Positions 35,401 to 50,400 of a stretch of DNA of 64,000 nucleotides are shown piece after piece. Source of the stretch: Symsagittifera roscoffensis (Eukaryota; Xenacoelomorpha; Acoela; Convolutidae); contig NC_087062.1 in assembly GCF_963678635.1 (NCBI RefSeq), positions 39,509,330 through 39,573,329 of the forward strand. Reading direction: 5' to 3'. The notes below the pieces were generated by a model. The model did no database searches. It was not told where the DNA came from and worked only from the letters and a program-made list of their open reading frames with translations. Each line of letters starts with the position of its first letter. Position 1 is the stretch's first letter. The translations under genes were made by a program, and so were the position numbers.

Positions 35401-38400
35401 AGATGAAATTTTTTCTACGTTTTCAATTAGAGGAGCCACTGATGGCCGCCTCCCGCATTGGTGCTCACGCACTTGCTCATAATATTGCGAAAGTACAAAA
35501 CTTTGCAAAACAGAAATTCTTTCTGATCCTGGAAAAAGATGAAAAATTATATATAATCCCTTATAAATGATTCAAATTGGAGATAAACCAGTTACAAAAA
35601 ATGGAAAATTAGACCATTATAAATGATTAAAATCAGTTATAAGTTATTAATTTAGCTGTTCTTTTCAAGTGGTCTTAATGCACCATGAATCAATTATAAT
35701 CAAAACTCTCTGCAATTTCATAGAGATAGTTTACGAATTTACAATATAATTGAATAATAACCATGTGCGCGTAGTGCGGCTTGTGCTTCGAGTCTCTATC
35801 TAATATATAAAATCTAAAATATCTAATGGGAACTTTAAAAGAAACAGTTTCTTGTCATCAAATTAGAAATTGCTCTTTAAGTTAAATAAATTTATCAGTT
35901 TTTGTATGTTAGAGCTGTTGCAATTTAGAGTTTTCTACTTATTGCAATTTTTGTTAATTAAATTTTTTGATTGGTCGAAAAAATCTAATGGTTTTGCTTA
36001 ATTACATTCTTCAAAAACTGCTTCTTTTTTTTAAACAAAGAAGAAGTAATTATTATGTGGATACGTTAAATTTTGAAACAGTTAGTTTTCTTATTTTAAA
36101 AACCTGTTCAACAAAATAATTTTCCCACACTATTAAACAGCGATAAATTTTGGGTCTCATGCACTAAACGACCCAAAATTAGTATTTCTACATAGAACTA
36201 AAAATTTCTGTGGTTGAATCTGATTGGCTAATTCAACAACGCGTACTTCACTTCAATTAAAACTTCAAGCTGATAAAATTGTTAGCCGAAATTACTAAAA
36301 CCTAAGAACTTTTGTTCTGTTAAAACCATTTCACAAAACTTTTCTTGTCTGTCAAAGTTTCACAATTGACGTGAAATTAATGTTATTATGTGACGAAGTT
36401 TTACATTTTCTTTAATTTCGGCTAAAGTTTTAATCTATTGGAAACGTTGACTGAAACGCCTGATCTTGTTGATTGAGTTTGATTGGGCCAATCAGACTCG
36501 ACCGTATAACTTTCAGTTCAAGTTATACAAACATTGATTTTGGGCCGTTTAGTGCATAAGACCCTAATTTTTCAACAAATTTATTTTTTAAATCATGATA
36601 ATTCGTTTGGATCTTTTCTGTTATGCGGTCCACAATTACAAAAACCTTGAATGAGCTATATTTGAGTTCAGATCTCCAATCTTTTTGAACTCAGATCGAA
36701 GTTTCGGATTTCTTTGGCACTAATTGATTTCATTCAATAAGATTTTGGCATTTTGATCCAATTTTCATAATAGCAAAAAGATGATTTTTGGGCCGTATAA
36801 CAGAAAAAAATTCATTTATCCAAATTATTTTGAAGCTTTCGATATGAAGCAGTATTTGGATCCAAAATTTGGCTTGAAATTTCTATTTTTGCAATTCGAC
36901 ATGATATCAGGCACCCACTTTGTAGATCCAAACACTATTCATTAAATCTAAGTAGTAAATCTGACTACTACAGATAAAATTAGTAAATCTGACAATTGAA
37001 CCAGAAAGTAGTAAATCTGTCGAAGTAAGGCAGTACAAGCCGAAGTACAACAGTGCCGAAAAAAAATTAGTTCAACAGTGCCGAAAATGAAAACTTAGTT
37101 CAACAGTTTCGAAAATATGAACAAATTTCAACATATTAAGTGCGGCAATAAAAAATTAAGCGGTGAACGTTTACAATTTTAAGTGACCTTTAAAGATTTT
37201 GAGCAAGAAAATTTGCAATTTAGACGTTTTGGCGCCAAAATAATTGTTAAGTTTACAGTTGCAGACATTTTAGCGCCGAAATTGTAGTGATTTTCTTAGA
37301 TAATTAGCGGCAGTAATTTACCGCTCCTGAGAAATTGCGTTTAAATTATTCTGAAATTTCCCCCTCTTTTTTGGCGCTGTTGTACTTCGGCACTGTTGAA
37401 CGCCCCCGTCGAAGTATGTTCCAAATCTCGTACAGTACTGATTTTATTTACCAGCACAAATAACGAAGAAAATTTCACGCCTGTTTTCCGTAGTTTGTTG
37501 CTGATACGCTCGAGTTCTAGAACTGCGACTTTGTTTTTTACGCGAATTGAAATCAAACAATTACATACTTTTTCTCTGAATTAAACAGAAATTTCCAGCA
37601 AAATAATTATCTTCGATGTGATTAAAGCTAGTTGGTTTGAGTTCTGATTTTTGGTTTTTGAAGACTGCGGAGAACATTATTTGTTAATCCGTTTTTCGAA
37701 GGCTTAGATAAAAGTTTTTGAAAGCTGCGTTTGTAAAATTAACATACAAAATTCACTGTATTGTTGCTTTTCACTAAAATCAAACTGGTTTGCTCTAAGT
37801 TTTTTTTTTAATTTTGTTATAATTATTTTTAAATTGACACCAGTTTTTGGCTAGCCGTTTTTTTAAAAGCACCCAGTTAAGAAAAGTTTGATCTCCAAAA
37901 CCATTTATCTCGAATGGACGTGGTTCTATAGGCTAATTTTAATCCTGCTTATTGGTTAAGAATAGCGTTGCTGATACCAAAACAAAACAATTTTTTTTAA
38001 AAAATCTATTTAACGGTTCAGGGTACGTGGAATTAAATGATAAGCAAACAAGACGAATAAAAGTTCTTCTTTGGAATGAAGTTTTACTAACACAAAACGG
38101 GTGTTGAGAAATTAGACGATAAGCAAAATAGACGGAGGTACTTAAAAGTAAATTAGACGATTTTGCAAAACTGCAATTGTGAGAAAATAGACGAAAGTGA
38201 GAGAGATTAAAACTGTTTGCAGACAAATTGCGTGAGAGAACTAAATTGTTCGCAGACAACAGTTAAATTTCGGTGGCCAAAAATTTTACAACTCAATCAT
38301 GCATATTTTATTCAATTGAAAACTCTCCTGTAATATTCGGATTTGCTGTTTTATGTTCATTTAAACTAATTGTTTCGATAGGTATTGACATTTTATGTTC

Positions 38401-41400
38401 TTTTTGTAGTTGTGAAATTTGACTCTTAAGATTTTTTTTTGGCCCTTTCGTTTTTATAGCTTTTTCGTCTAAATTAGACGGATGCGACAAAATCGAAGTT
38501 AGACGAAATTTATCTTCTACAGATCTGGCACTTTAGACGAAAAAGCTATGAAAAGGAAAGAGCCAACAAAATTTTTTCTTAAAAGTCAAGTTTCACAAAT
38601 ACAAAAAGAACATAAAATGTCATTACCTATCAAAACAATTTGTTTAAATGAACGTAAAATGTCAAATCTGAATGTTACAGGAGAGTTTTGAATTGAATAA
38701 ATTATGCATGATTGACTTGTAAAGTTTTTGGCCCACGAAGTTCAATTGTTGTCTGCAACCATTTTATTTTTCTCACGCAATTTCTCTGCAAACAATTTTA
38801 ATGTCTCTCACTTTTGTCTATGTTCGCACAAGTGCAGTTTTAAAAATCGTCTAATTTCCTTTTACATAACTGAAAATAAAATATTAAATCCTACTATTAC
38901 AAGAGAGGTTTGAGATGAATAAAATGTACAGACGTGACAGGTCATATAAAAAATGTGTATATTTTACAGATTTTGCTGAAAAATGCAGGTTTGCTCCAGT
39001 AAATACTCAAACTGATATGATTTTCTTCGTAACTGTTTTTCAATAACTGGATTGTGGTTTTGAGTAAATGCCGTTCTTTTGCAGGGGTGGACTGAATTTC
39101 AAGGCTCCTCTGTGTACGATTTGAAGAATTTCTTGTTTTACAATTCTCTACATTTACCTATAACACTGGGTGGTTTGTCCCAGTTTTTATAGTTTCAAAA
39201 AGCATGCCATGTTTGGAGATTTTGTGGTCTATCTAAAAGTTGCAAATGAAAACTCCCGTATCTTGGATATATTCTGTTTCACATATTTGACTGAGTGATC
39301 GACATTTGATATTAGGATTTAGAATCTTTTCACAATCCCGATTGTTTCAATTTTAAAAAACTTGCAATCACGTAGTCAATTAGCGAAACTCTTCAACTGA
39401 AAATTGCGACAAAATAGCTGAAACCGACGGCTATTACTTAAGGTTGAAAAACGGCTTGTGTGTATTATGATTTTTGCAAAACGACTTGTGTGTAATAAAA
39501 GCAACTTCTGGCATTAGATTTCTTCAACAGCAATGAAAACCGTTTAGTAACCAATAGAGCCCCAATTAATATAGTTTTGCAGTCGTTCTGTTTTGCAGGT
39601 ACCGTCACATAAAATTCTTAATTCTTAATTCTGAAAAAAATGTCTAAAGCATCATCTTGCAAAACTTCGAATTTTATTTCAAAATTTGGTTCATTCCAAA
39701 TACACTGTTTTAGCCTCACATGCAAACTGTAACTGGGCAAAAAAGTGGTTTTTCATTTGTTTTACTAATTTCGTGATATTTTGGTGGACTTCGATTCCTG
39801 AAAACTGTTGGAACTGCTTGTCGTAAATCATTTTTTTTTGTTTCGAATGAACCATTTTTGACTTCAGCAAAATAGTCTAAAATGTTGTTGTTGTTATATA
39901 AGGTCGGGCTCGTGACTGTGGTTGTCCGAAATTCAAATTTTTAATTTTGTCATTAACCTAGTACAATTAATAACCTCCCAGTACAACTGCCAACCTCCCA
40001 GTACAACCACAAAAACACAATAATATGACAAGCGTTTTCATCAATTTTGAAACTAAGTTTATCAGAAATGATAAATTGACGGAACTGAATTGAAATTTTG
40101 TTCTATTGATTCTGCATTTTGGGTAAAGTCATCAAATAATTACAAATTTCTCAACCAGTAACACTCAGGTATGTCCCTTTTCTCATGTTTGTCGTTCTGC
40201 TATGTCAGCTAAGAAGACTGCTCGTATCAGACTGTTCCGACTGCCCTTTAATTGGTCTCGGATATTTTCGTAACCTAAATAATGGCAAAAGTATGAATTT
40301 TAGGCGGATAATATCAAAAATCAAGAAGACTGCTCATACCATTAAGCTGCCTCAATTCAAAGATGAACGATTTTGTAGTGCGGGATAACAATATAACCAA
40401 CCACCCAGAGCATAAAAATCCTTCTCTTTCTTCGAAAGTCGGAACAATAACCATTTAAGTGCTCTCTTTTAACTTAATTGTCGATTACTTCCCCAGACCC
40501 CAATACTGTTTTAGAAACTGTCTGATTTTGCAATATTAAATTTAAGACGTGTAATTCAAAAATTTATCTATATATTGACAGCTATTAGGCTCTACAGCAG
40601 TGCAAAATGTTTATTAATCCAGTTTGTTGATGAGCAAATTTTCTCAATCAGTAGGCTTAAAGTATTTCATGAATTTTTCAGTCGAACACTGCTCCATATG
40701 CCTAAAAAGGCAGTCGGAACATTCAGGGCTGTGCACTGATGCGGGAAGTCTTGTTGTTCTGTCTTTTGCCAACGAAATTAACGGAATTTTGTGCTCGGAG
40801 TGTTTTTTTTTCATCAGACAAAGTTCGACTTTTTACTAGCCTTTTTTGACGGAATTTTTTGATATAATTCAAAAGATATTGGTCTCTTGAGCTTAAATTT
40901 TAAAATATATTTTACCAGTGATTTTTTTTCCAAAGGTATGGGCTTTTAAAGATTGATCAACTTGGGACAATTAACGCCCGATATATTTTGCGCTAATAAC
41001 GCGTAAGCGGAGATTTAAACCGTCTTAGACATCGTTGGTTCTAGAAAGCCTTTTTGCCATCATTGATTTGTTACTAGGAGCGATATCTATCACTTCGTAC
41101 TTAATATGGCGTGTGGGGGTTTGGTTTTCACAAAAAATCTCAAATTTTATAAAATTTCATTTTATTTTGTTACATTTGTTTTTTCATGTTACTACTGCTC
41201 AATAGATCTTAAAAGGCAGTCGGATCATTCAAGGCTTCGCCCTGATACGAGCAGTCTTGTTTTTATATCGAAACACTTGAAATATTAAATCTATTCGCCG
41301 GCAGTCAGGGACAATTTGAAAATTTCGTTTATTTCTGCCGTTTTATATTCGACCAATATTGATTTTAAAACCCTGGAACTGTTTTTTTTCTTTGAGATTT

Positions 41401-44400
41401 TCACGCTTTTTTTCTCCATTTTTGAAGACTGAAATTTTGGCAGCTAGATCCATGCAGATCAAGAGATAGATCCCACGAGGGACCAGAGTTGTGTAAAATT
41501 GGTCTGAATAAAATAAAATCACCCCGAACGTCTACATTCCTCACTTTGGTGGAAAGTCGAAACAGCAACACTACCTTAAATAAGTTCGGTCTTAAGCAAG
41601 AAAAATGTAAATTGTGCCCGGAATTCAGAGCGGTAGCGGAAAATTGGCAATTAATTTATAGTCACATTTATTTTTGTTATTTTTTAAAGCCCCATAAACA
41701 TGAGTTTACGAGTAATTGTTCCAGGAGGAAACCTTTTGAGGACGGATTGGATGGGATATTTTCATCCTTTTTGTGCCTGTTTGCCCCATAGATCGAAAAA
41801 TGCGTTTAGCTTCATCTTATTTTGTGATTCAAATCAGAATACTCGTATCACGCTTCTTCCAATTACCCTTCAATTTTCTCAGACGTAAATTTTGCTAATA
41901 ATATTTTGATATTTTCAAAAACATTCGCAAATAGAACATAAAACTCAAACGGTATATTTCATATGATATATCTTAATGATTGAAGATTGATTGTCATATA
42001 CACAGTACATTTAGCCAACTTGAACAAAACTTATCTCGCTGTTTGCACATTATGATAAATTAGTATTCTGAATAGAAAAAAAATTTCTTTTTGCTGATGA
42101 AAAATAAACTGAAATGTCGAGAATGCTTCTGCTAGTAGAAAATTGGTTTTTCAGATTTAGTGAAGTTTTTGATAATAGATAATAAATTTATAGATTTGAA
42201 TTTCAAGAATGATGCTCAGTACTCTTATATAAAAGAGGATCAAAGCTCCCGCGCTGACAAAAATCAATTGCAATGTTGAATCGGCCTAAAATTGATCAGA
42301 AAATATATAACTATCAATTTCAACCAATTGTGAATCGATTTGTATTTTTTTTGAAGTTGCCCAGCTTTATTTTTTTAAATAGATTTTTAATCCGGTTCAT
42401 TTTCTTTTTATACTTATTTTATACAACTGAAATTTTCGAATCATTCTCTAAAAGAACTAAAGTTTGTTACTTGTCCATTTATTGATTTAAAAATATCCGA
42501 CATATTCAAAAAAATTCAAAATAGGGCCCAAAAAAGCAAAAAACCGCAGAAAAAACTTCAATTGGAGAAACAACATTCAGAAAAAGGGCTGTTTCAATAT
42601 TAGTTAGTTTTGCATAAATTATTGATCAAAACTATTACAGCACCATCAAAAGTAATGCCGGAAACTCGAAGAATACTGAGGTTTTTTTTCGCACTGTATT
42701 AAACTTAAAGAAATATTTTTCTTCAGTGTAATTAACTTATAGAATTATTTTTCTCTAGTGTAATAGTTGCTTTTGTTTTGCAACTTTTACGGCACTGGTT
42801 TACAATTTTTTGTCAAGAAACATCTCATCAAAGCAATATATTTGGACTAATATTTTTATTATGTTTGGACCAAAACTCTGGTTTAAAAAAAGTTTTTTTA
42901 AAGAAAGCAGTTCTTAAAAAATATTCAGAATTGAGAAATTTCAGAACAAAATTTAATCCGGGCGGACTTGAAATTGCTAGCAATGGAAAGATGAAAATCC
43001 GGGCTAGCTAAAAATTTCTTTGCTAATGTGTTACGGTAAAACTGAAATAACGTTGCTATAAAAATGGTTATGATGCTCATTAAGATTTTTCTACCGTTCA
43101 AAATTTCAGATTGAGGTTGAAAATAAATGGAAGTAGTTTTCTATCTCCAAACATGGGCGTGAAACACATCAAATCAATTTTTAAATATAATCCAAGATTA
43201 CAAATATTTCAAATATCTGAATAATTTATAAACTGCAGTGGCATTCCTGTCAATGAGTTGAATAAAATTCCATCTCGTTTTCTCAAACACCCATCGATAG
43301 ATAATCAAATAGTCGGGTTGTGAAGCGAAATTATTAAGAAAAATAGACAAAACTACCATCACCTCACTTGATGTATAATTTGGCCACTGAAGCCCTTAAG
43401 ACGAGAGTATTCAATTAGTTAGTTCAGAGGCGAGATAATATTCCGACTTGAGGAGCGGTTAAATGATCCTTCAGAAGAGTGCAAACTAAATTACGAGGCC
43501 AAGTTGTGTATTTTGTGATTTATTAACGGCTGCTGCAACAGGTCAAAATCAGATTTGTTGCGGAAATCGCAACATTGGAACGATTCTTTGTTCTTCTTTG
43601 CTGTTTTGGATTCCATCAGCAAATAGCTAAAACACTGTACTGCTCAAAATTGGGCGAATTTGCAGAATCCGGGACAGTACTTGCGGAATCCATAACAGTT
43701 TAAAGAATCCTTAAGCGAATAAGAAAATATATAAAGAGTAAATTTGAGCTGTTGCGGAATCCGCAACCCTTAAAGACATTCACAAACTGTAAGCCGAATT
43801 CGCAAATTGTAAGCGGAACTCGCATTTTGTTTGCGGTTTCCTGTAGCATATACAGTTACGTCCTAAAAATACAATTTTAAATTACCAAAACTGTCCTACG
43901 GTTCAATCTCATTTGCCGCGAACAATTAAACCGCACCAGCTAAATCTCAAAAACTGAAAGAATTTTTTTTTTCTGATCTCAAATACTGAAAAAATAAACA
44001 ATTTTCCAATCTCAAATACTAAAAAAATGACCACATTTCTAATCCCAAATACTGAAAGAATGGAAAAAAACTGAGGTAAACTATTTTATGGGTTATAATG
44101 CTGCCAAAATTCGTTTTTGCAATGCAATTTCTAAAGGGTACAACTACGATTTTTGTTGAACAATGACATAAAACTTGTTATAGGATTCCACTAACAATAG
44201 TTAGATCCTTACTTTTAAATTACGCCTTTGCTAGATAATAATTGTAATTATAGCTCTTAGTTGTTCACGCAAGTACTGGTTCAATTAAATTTGTGGAATT
44301 CGCTAACATTTGTCGAATCCGCTTACATTTTACGAAATGCGCTCACAGTTGCTGAATCCAGAACAACTAGCCATTTTTGCTTTTTGCGGAATCCGCGAGA

Positions 44401-47400
44401 AAACAAATATGCCAAAAACCATACGTTGGAGGTATTTGAACGCGAATTCCACGAAATTTGTGAAAATGGAATCCATTTACATTTTGGAACATGTTTAAAG
44501 ACTTTTCTCCGGAATCCCGGAACAAACAGTGTCAAAATTGTGCGCCTGTCCAGTGCTCAGTTTGGCCTTAAATCGTAGTTTTGATGTTTTTTGGAGCGCC
44601 CAAGTTAGTTATAGATGTACAAGGTGTCGTTTGATCTGTGAATTTTTGGCCACATAATTTCTCCGAAAACTCAAAAAAAACAGAACATAAATCAGCTAAC
44701 AGAAACGCAGCAACAGAAATTTTTTGCTGTGCAAATAGCAGCGAAAAACCCATAAAGCTAACGGAAAAATTTTTGCTGAAAAAAAAGATAAAACAGAACC
44801 TAAAAATGGCAAAATTGGAGACTTTTTTTATATCATTTTGTTCTTTTTTTAATCCCCCAGAGGTTATGTTAAGGGATATATTTATTGTATTGTATTAACA
44901 AGACGAAATTACTAGCCTTAGTTTGATTTGAAATCTTTCAATTTGCTGCTTACTTTATAAGCACGAATTACAGGGGCGGATTTAGGGGGGGCGGGGGGCG
45001 GACACCCTTTCCCTCAGGGATTCGACCCCCTGCCGACCTAAAGGGTACCCCCTTTGTACTATTTTGAGATATCCATTTTTGGTGACGGACCCTAAAATTT
45101 TTCTAAAAGCGTCTTCGGCGCCAATATATACTAATATTGAGAGGGGGGAGCGCGCGCCGAAAAAACGCGATTTTTGGTCATAACTTTCCAAAAAGTACCT
45201 AAAAACTCCTTGTTTGGACTGTTTTTTCAAAATTTTGCCTGCAGCGCAGAAAATGTGGCCCAAACAGATACTAAATCGTGCTTAGGGAGAGCTCGAAAAA
45301 TCAATTCGGTCGATCTAAAAAAAAGGTCGACAAAAATGTTTTGAAAATCCGCCACCCCCCCCCCCCCCTCGAGAAAATCCTAGATCCGCCCCTGACGCAA
45401 TATATCGCGCCTTAATGATCCCATTTGGCCCAATTAGCAAACTCCAAATCCCCATGAAGTTCCGAACTGAACAATTTTTGAACTTGAGCTAAAAGTAGTT
45501 GTAAAATTTTTCAATTAGCTTTAAAAACGAAGTAGGGACCAAATGTCTGAAAATTATTTTCCGTTTCTTTGTGCCAACAAGAATTGAATATTCAAAATGT
45601 CAACAAATTTCAAAAATCTCAAAGAACGCAAATGAATCCATTAAAAATGAAAAAATAAGCAGATACGTTAATTTTCAAATATTGCGAAATCGAATTTGGT
45701 TTTCGGAAAAAAAATACAAACCGATCTTGAAAAAATGAAAAATACGTTAAAAAGGTATTATATCTGCGCAAATTTTATAGCAAAATTTTGATGCGCCGCT
45801 ATAGCTCATTTTTTTTTGAACAATGACATCAGTTTTGTGAAAAAGTATATCAGCCAAAAGGAACGTCTAACGATTTTGATTAGTTAAATTTTCCATCATT
45901 CGGTCCCTTTATAATGAGAATTCCCCCCAATTTTTCTTAAACAGAACAGAGAAGTCAAACTGAAAGCGTAGTCTTGAATTAGTCTGTCGAGAGAATAAGT
46001 CTGGAAAACCGAGCAATTCGAAACCGTTTTTTTTTTTCAAAAGTGAAATTTTGTATTTGAACTATCTATTGGAAACCAAATCATAACTAAAAGTGTTTTT
46101 ATAATGACAATAGATTTTGCGACCGACCTACGAGGAAACATTCAGAGGTTCGCCCTGGTACGAGCAGTCTTGCTTCTTGTGTTTGCTTGATCGTATGAGT
46201 TTCCTTGAGCAAAGGCGTAAATGAAGAATCGTTTCTGTAGTTAATCAGAGTGCACTCATTTTTATGTGGCTAATTGAATCAAGTAAATTTAAAATTGTTC
46301 AACTTTTTCTTAGAAGTATACTTAGTTTAGAAATTTCTATAGTTGAAAAAGAGACATAATTTGAAAGAAGTTATTGTTTCAAATAAGTTTGTAGATAGAT
46401 TATTTTGTTATGGGTTGATAAAATAGGACCGAAACATCGTGGGGTTGAAAAGTACAAAATCATCCAATGGGGTACACTGAAATTATGTGCTGTCTAGCCC
46501 TAGCAATTTAATTTACACCATCTAACCCTACTATAACTTAGCGTAAGTTTTCGGAACTGTACCCTGTGAAAATTTAAGTTTAACTTATAACTTTGATCAG
46601 TGGGCGCGACAATTACTTTTTCGAACTACGGATATCTAGTATCTCGCCAATGAGATGGCTGACATGGTTGCTGAGGAATTACCATTAATTTTTGGAATGG
46701 CGACAATTCATCTCTAGTGAAAATTCTTTCCAATTCTAAAAACCGACATCGTTGCAAGGCATATTTACCAGGATTTTTTACTAATTAATTAATACACCTA
46801 AATATGCTACACCAGCAATAGTATTGCTGTTCGTTTGATGTGCCTTGCTAAACCAAATTATTTCGAATTTGTATGCTGTTTCTTGTGCTAAAATGACCTG
46901 CTACGAGTTGTCACCTCACGTTTTTTTTAGACAAAATTTCCGATAAGTATTAAAACATTTTGAAATTTTTAACAATTTAAATTTATTTTGTTAAATAGAA
47001 TTTTCTGATTTTCAACGGAATAAGAAAGAAATTATGTATTTTCAATTTTGCACTGGTTTAAAAAATGTGAAAATAGTTCTAGGGTTATCGCAATTTATGC
47101 AAAACCTCGCTTTATCTCTGTTTCAGATTCAAAGTGACTCGCTCCCTCATTGAACTAACGGTGAGGGGTGCTCTGGCTTTGCTTTAGAATTAAAGTTAAT
47201 ATCATTTTTTATACAAAAAATTCAGGAAACGCTATTAGTTTTTGTCTAGTTTAATCAATACTGTCATCCAGAGGCGAAGTTATGGTGGGCGGGGGACATA
47301 TAGAGGCCACTTTACCAGGAATTCGAGAAATTTTGCATGTCTTTTCAAAAAATCCAGCTGCTTCAGACCCATTTAGAAAAATAAATCTTGATTATGTTCT

Positions 47401-50400
47401 GTGAGAGCTCTGAAGTTCAATCTGATCCACCTATATCTACTATTTTCTATACAGGGCAGATTGATTTTCCGAGCTCTCCCAGAACATTATCATAGTTGAA
47501 AAAGAGACATAATTTGAAAGAAGTTATTGTTTCAAATAAGTTTGTAGATAGATTATTTTGTTATGGGTTGATAAAATAGGACCGAAACATCGTGGGGTTG
47601 AAAAGTACAAAATCATCCAATGGGGTACACTGAAATTATGTGCTGTCTAGCCCTAGCAATTTAATTTACACCATCTAACCCTACTATAACTTAGCGTAAG
47701 TTTTCGGAACTGTACCCTGTGAAAATTTAAGTTTAACTTATAACTTTGATCAGTGGGCGCGACAATTACTTTTTCGAACTACGGATATCTAGTATCTCGC
47801 CAATGAGATGGCTGACATGGTTGCTGAGGAATTACCATTAATTTTTGGAATGGCGACAATTCATCTCTAGTGAAAATTTTTTCCAATTATAAAAACCGAC
47901 ATCGTTGCAAGGCATATTTACCAGGATTTTTTACTAATTGATTAATACACCTAAATATGCTACACCAGCAATAGTATTGCTGTTCGTTTGATGTGCCTTG
48001 CTAAACCAAATTATTTCGAATTTGTATGCTGTTTCTTGTGCTAAAATGACCTGCTACGAGTTGTCACCTCACGTTTTTTTTTAGACAAAATTTCCGATAA
48101 GTATTAAAACATTTTGAAATTTTTAACAATTTAAATTTATTTTGTTAAATAGAATTTTCTGATTTTCAACGGAATAAGAAAGAAAATATGTATTTTCAAT
48201 TTTGCACTGGTTTACAAAATGTGAAAATAGTTCTAGGGTTATCGCAATTTATGCAAAACCTCGCTTTGTCTCTGTTTCAGATTCAAAGTGACTCGCTCCC
48301 TCATTGAACTAACGGTGAGGGGTGGTCTGGCTTTGCTTTAGAATTAAAGTTAATATCATTTTTTATACAAAAAATTCAGGAAACGCTATTAGTTTTTGTC
48401 TAGTTTAATCAATACTGTCATCCAGAGGCGAATTTATGGTGGGCGGGGGACATATAGAGGCCACTTTACCAGGAATTCGAGAAATTTTGCATGTCTTTTC
48501 AAAAAATCCAGCTGCTTCAGACCTATTTAGAAAAATAAATCTTGATTATGTTCTGTGAGAGCTCTGAAGTTCAATCTGATCCACCTAATTCTACTATTTT
48601 CTATACAGGGCAGATTGATTTTCCGAGCTCTCCCAAAACATTATCATAGTTGAAAAAGAGAAATAATTTGAAAGAAGTTATTGTTTCAAATAAGTTTGTA
48701 GATAGATTATTTTGTTATGGGTTGATAAAATAGGACCGAAACATCGTGGGGTTGAAAAGTACAAAATCATCCAATGGGGTACACTGAAATTATGTGCTGT
48801 CTAGCCCTAGCAATTTAATTTACACCATCTAACCCTACTATAACTTAGCGTAAGTTTTCGGAACTGTACCCTGTGAAAATTTAAGTTTAACTTATAACTT
48901 TTATCAGTGGGCGCAACAATTACTTTTTCGAACTACGGATATCTAGTATCTCGCCAATGAGATGGCTGACATGGTTGCTGAGGAATTACCATTAATTTTT
49001 GGAATGGCGACAATTCATCTCTAGTGAAAATTCTTTCCAATTATAAAAACCGACATCGTTGCAAGGCATATTTACCAGGATTTTTTACTAATTAATTAAT
49101 ACACCTAAATATGCTACACCAGCAATAGTATTGCTGTTCGTTTGATGTGCCTTGCTAAATCAAATTATTTCGAAATTGTATGCTGTTTCTTGTGCTAAAA
49201 TGACCTGCTACGAGTTGTCACCTCACGTTTTTTTTTAGACAAAATTTCCGATAAGTATTAAAACATTTTGAAATTTTTAACAATTTAAATTTATTTTGTT
49301 AAATAAAATTTTCTGATTTTCAACGGAATAAGGAAGAAAATATGTATTTTCAATTTTGCACTGGTTTACAAAATGTGAAAATAGTTCTAGGGTTATCGCA
49401 ATTTATGCAAAACCTCGCTTTGTCTCTGTTTCAGATTCAAAGTGACTCGCTCCCTCATTGAACTAACGGTGAGGGGTGGTCTGGCTTTGCTTTAGAATTA
49501 AAGTTAATATCATTTTTTATACAAAAAATTCAGGAAACGCTAGTAGTTTTTGTCTAGTTTAATCAATACTGTCATCCAGAGGCGAATTTATGGTGGGCGG
49601 GGGACATATAGAGGCCACTTTACCAGGAATTCGAGAAATTTTGCATGTCTTTTCAAAAAATCCAGCTGCTTCAGACCTATTTAGAAAAATAAATCTTGAT
49701 TAAGTTCTGTGAGAGCTCTGAAGTTCAATCTGATCCACCTAAATCTACTATTTTCTATACAGGGCAGATTGATTTTCCGAGCTCTCCCAGAACATTATCA
49801 TAGTTGAAAAAGAGACATAATTTGAAAGAAGTTATTGTTTCAAATAAGTTTGTAGATAGATTATTTTGTTATGGGTTGATAAAATAGGACCGAAACATCG
49901 TGGGGTTGAAAAGTACAAAATCATCCAATGGGGTACACTGAAATTATGTGCTGTCTAGCCCTAGCAATTTAATTTACACCATCTAACCCTACTATAACTT
50001 AGCGTAAGTTTTCGGAACTGTACCCTGTGAAAATTTAAGTTTAACTTATAACTTTGATCAGTGGGCGCGACAATTACTTTTTCGAACTACGGATATCTAG
50101 TATCTCGCCAATGAGATGGCTGACATGGTTGCTGAGGAATTACCATTAATTTTTGGAATGGCGACAATTCATCTCTAGTGAAAATTCTTTCCAATTATAA
50201 AAACCGACATCGTTGCAAGGCATATTTACCAGGATTTTTTACTAATTAATTAATACACCTAGCAATGCTACACCAGCAATAGTATTGCTGTTCGTTTGAT
50301 GTGCCTTGCTAAACCAAATTATTTTGAATTTGTATGCTGTTTCTTGTGCTAAAATGACCTGCTACGAGTTGTCACCTCACGTTTTTTTTAGACCAAATTT

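Noticed and set aside
44982-45263. A 93-codon minus-strand frame
   Set aside because: Lies wholly inside the hAT-like element and is made from its G/C runs.
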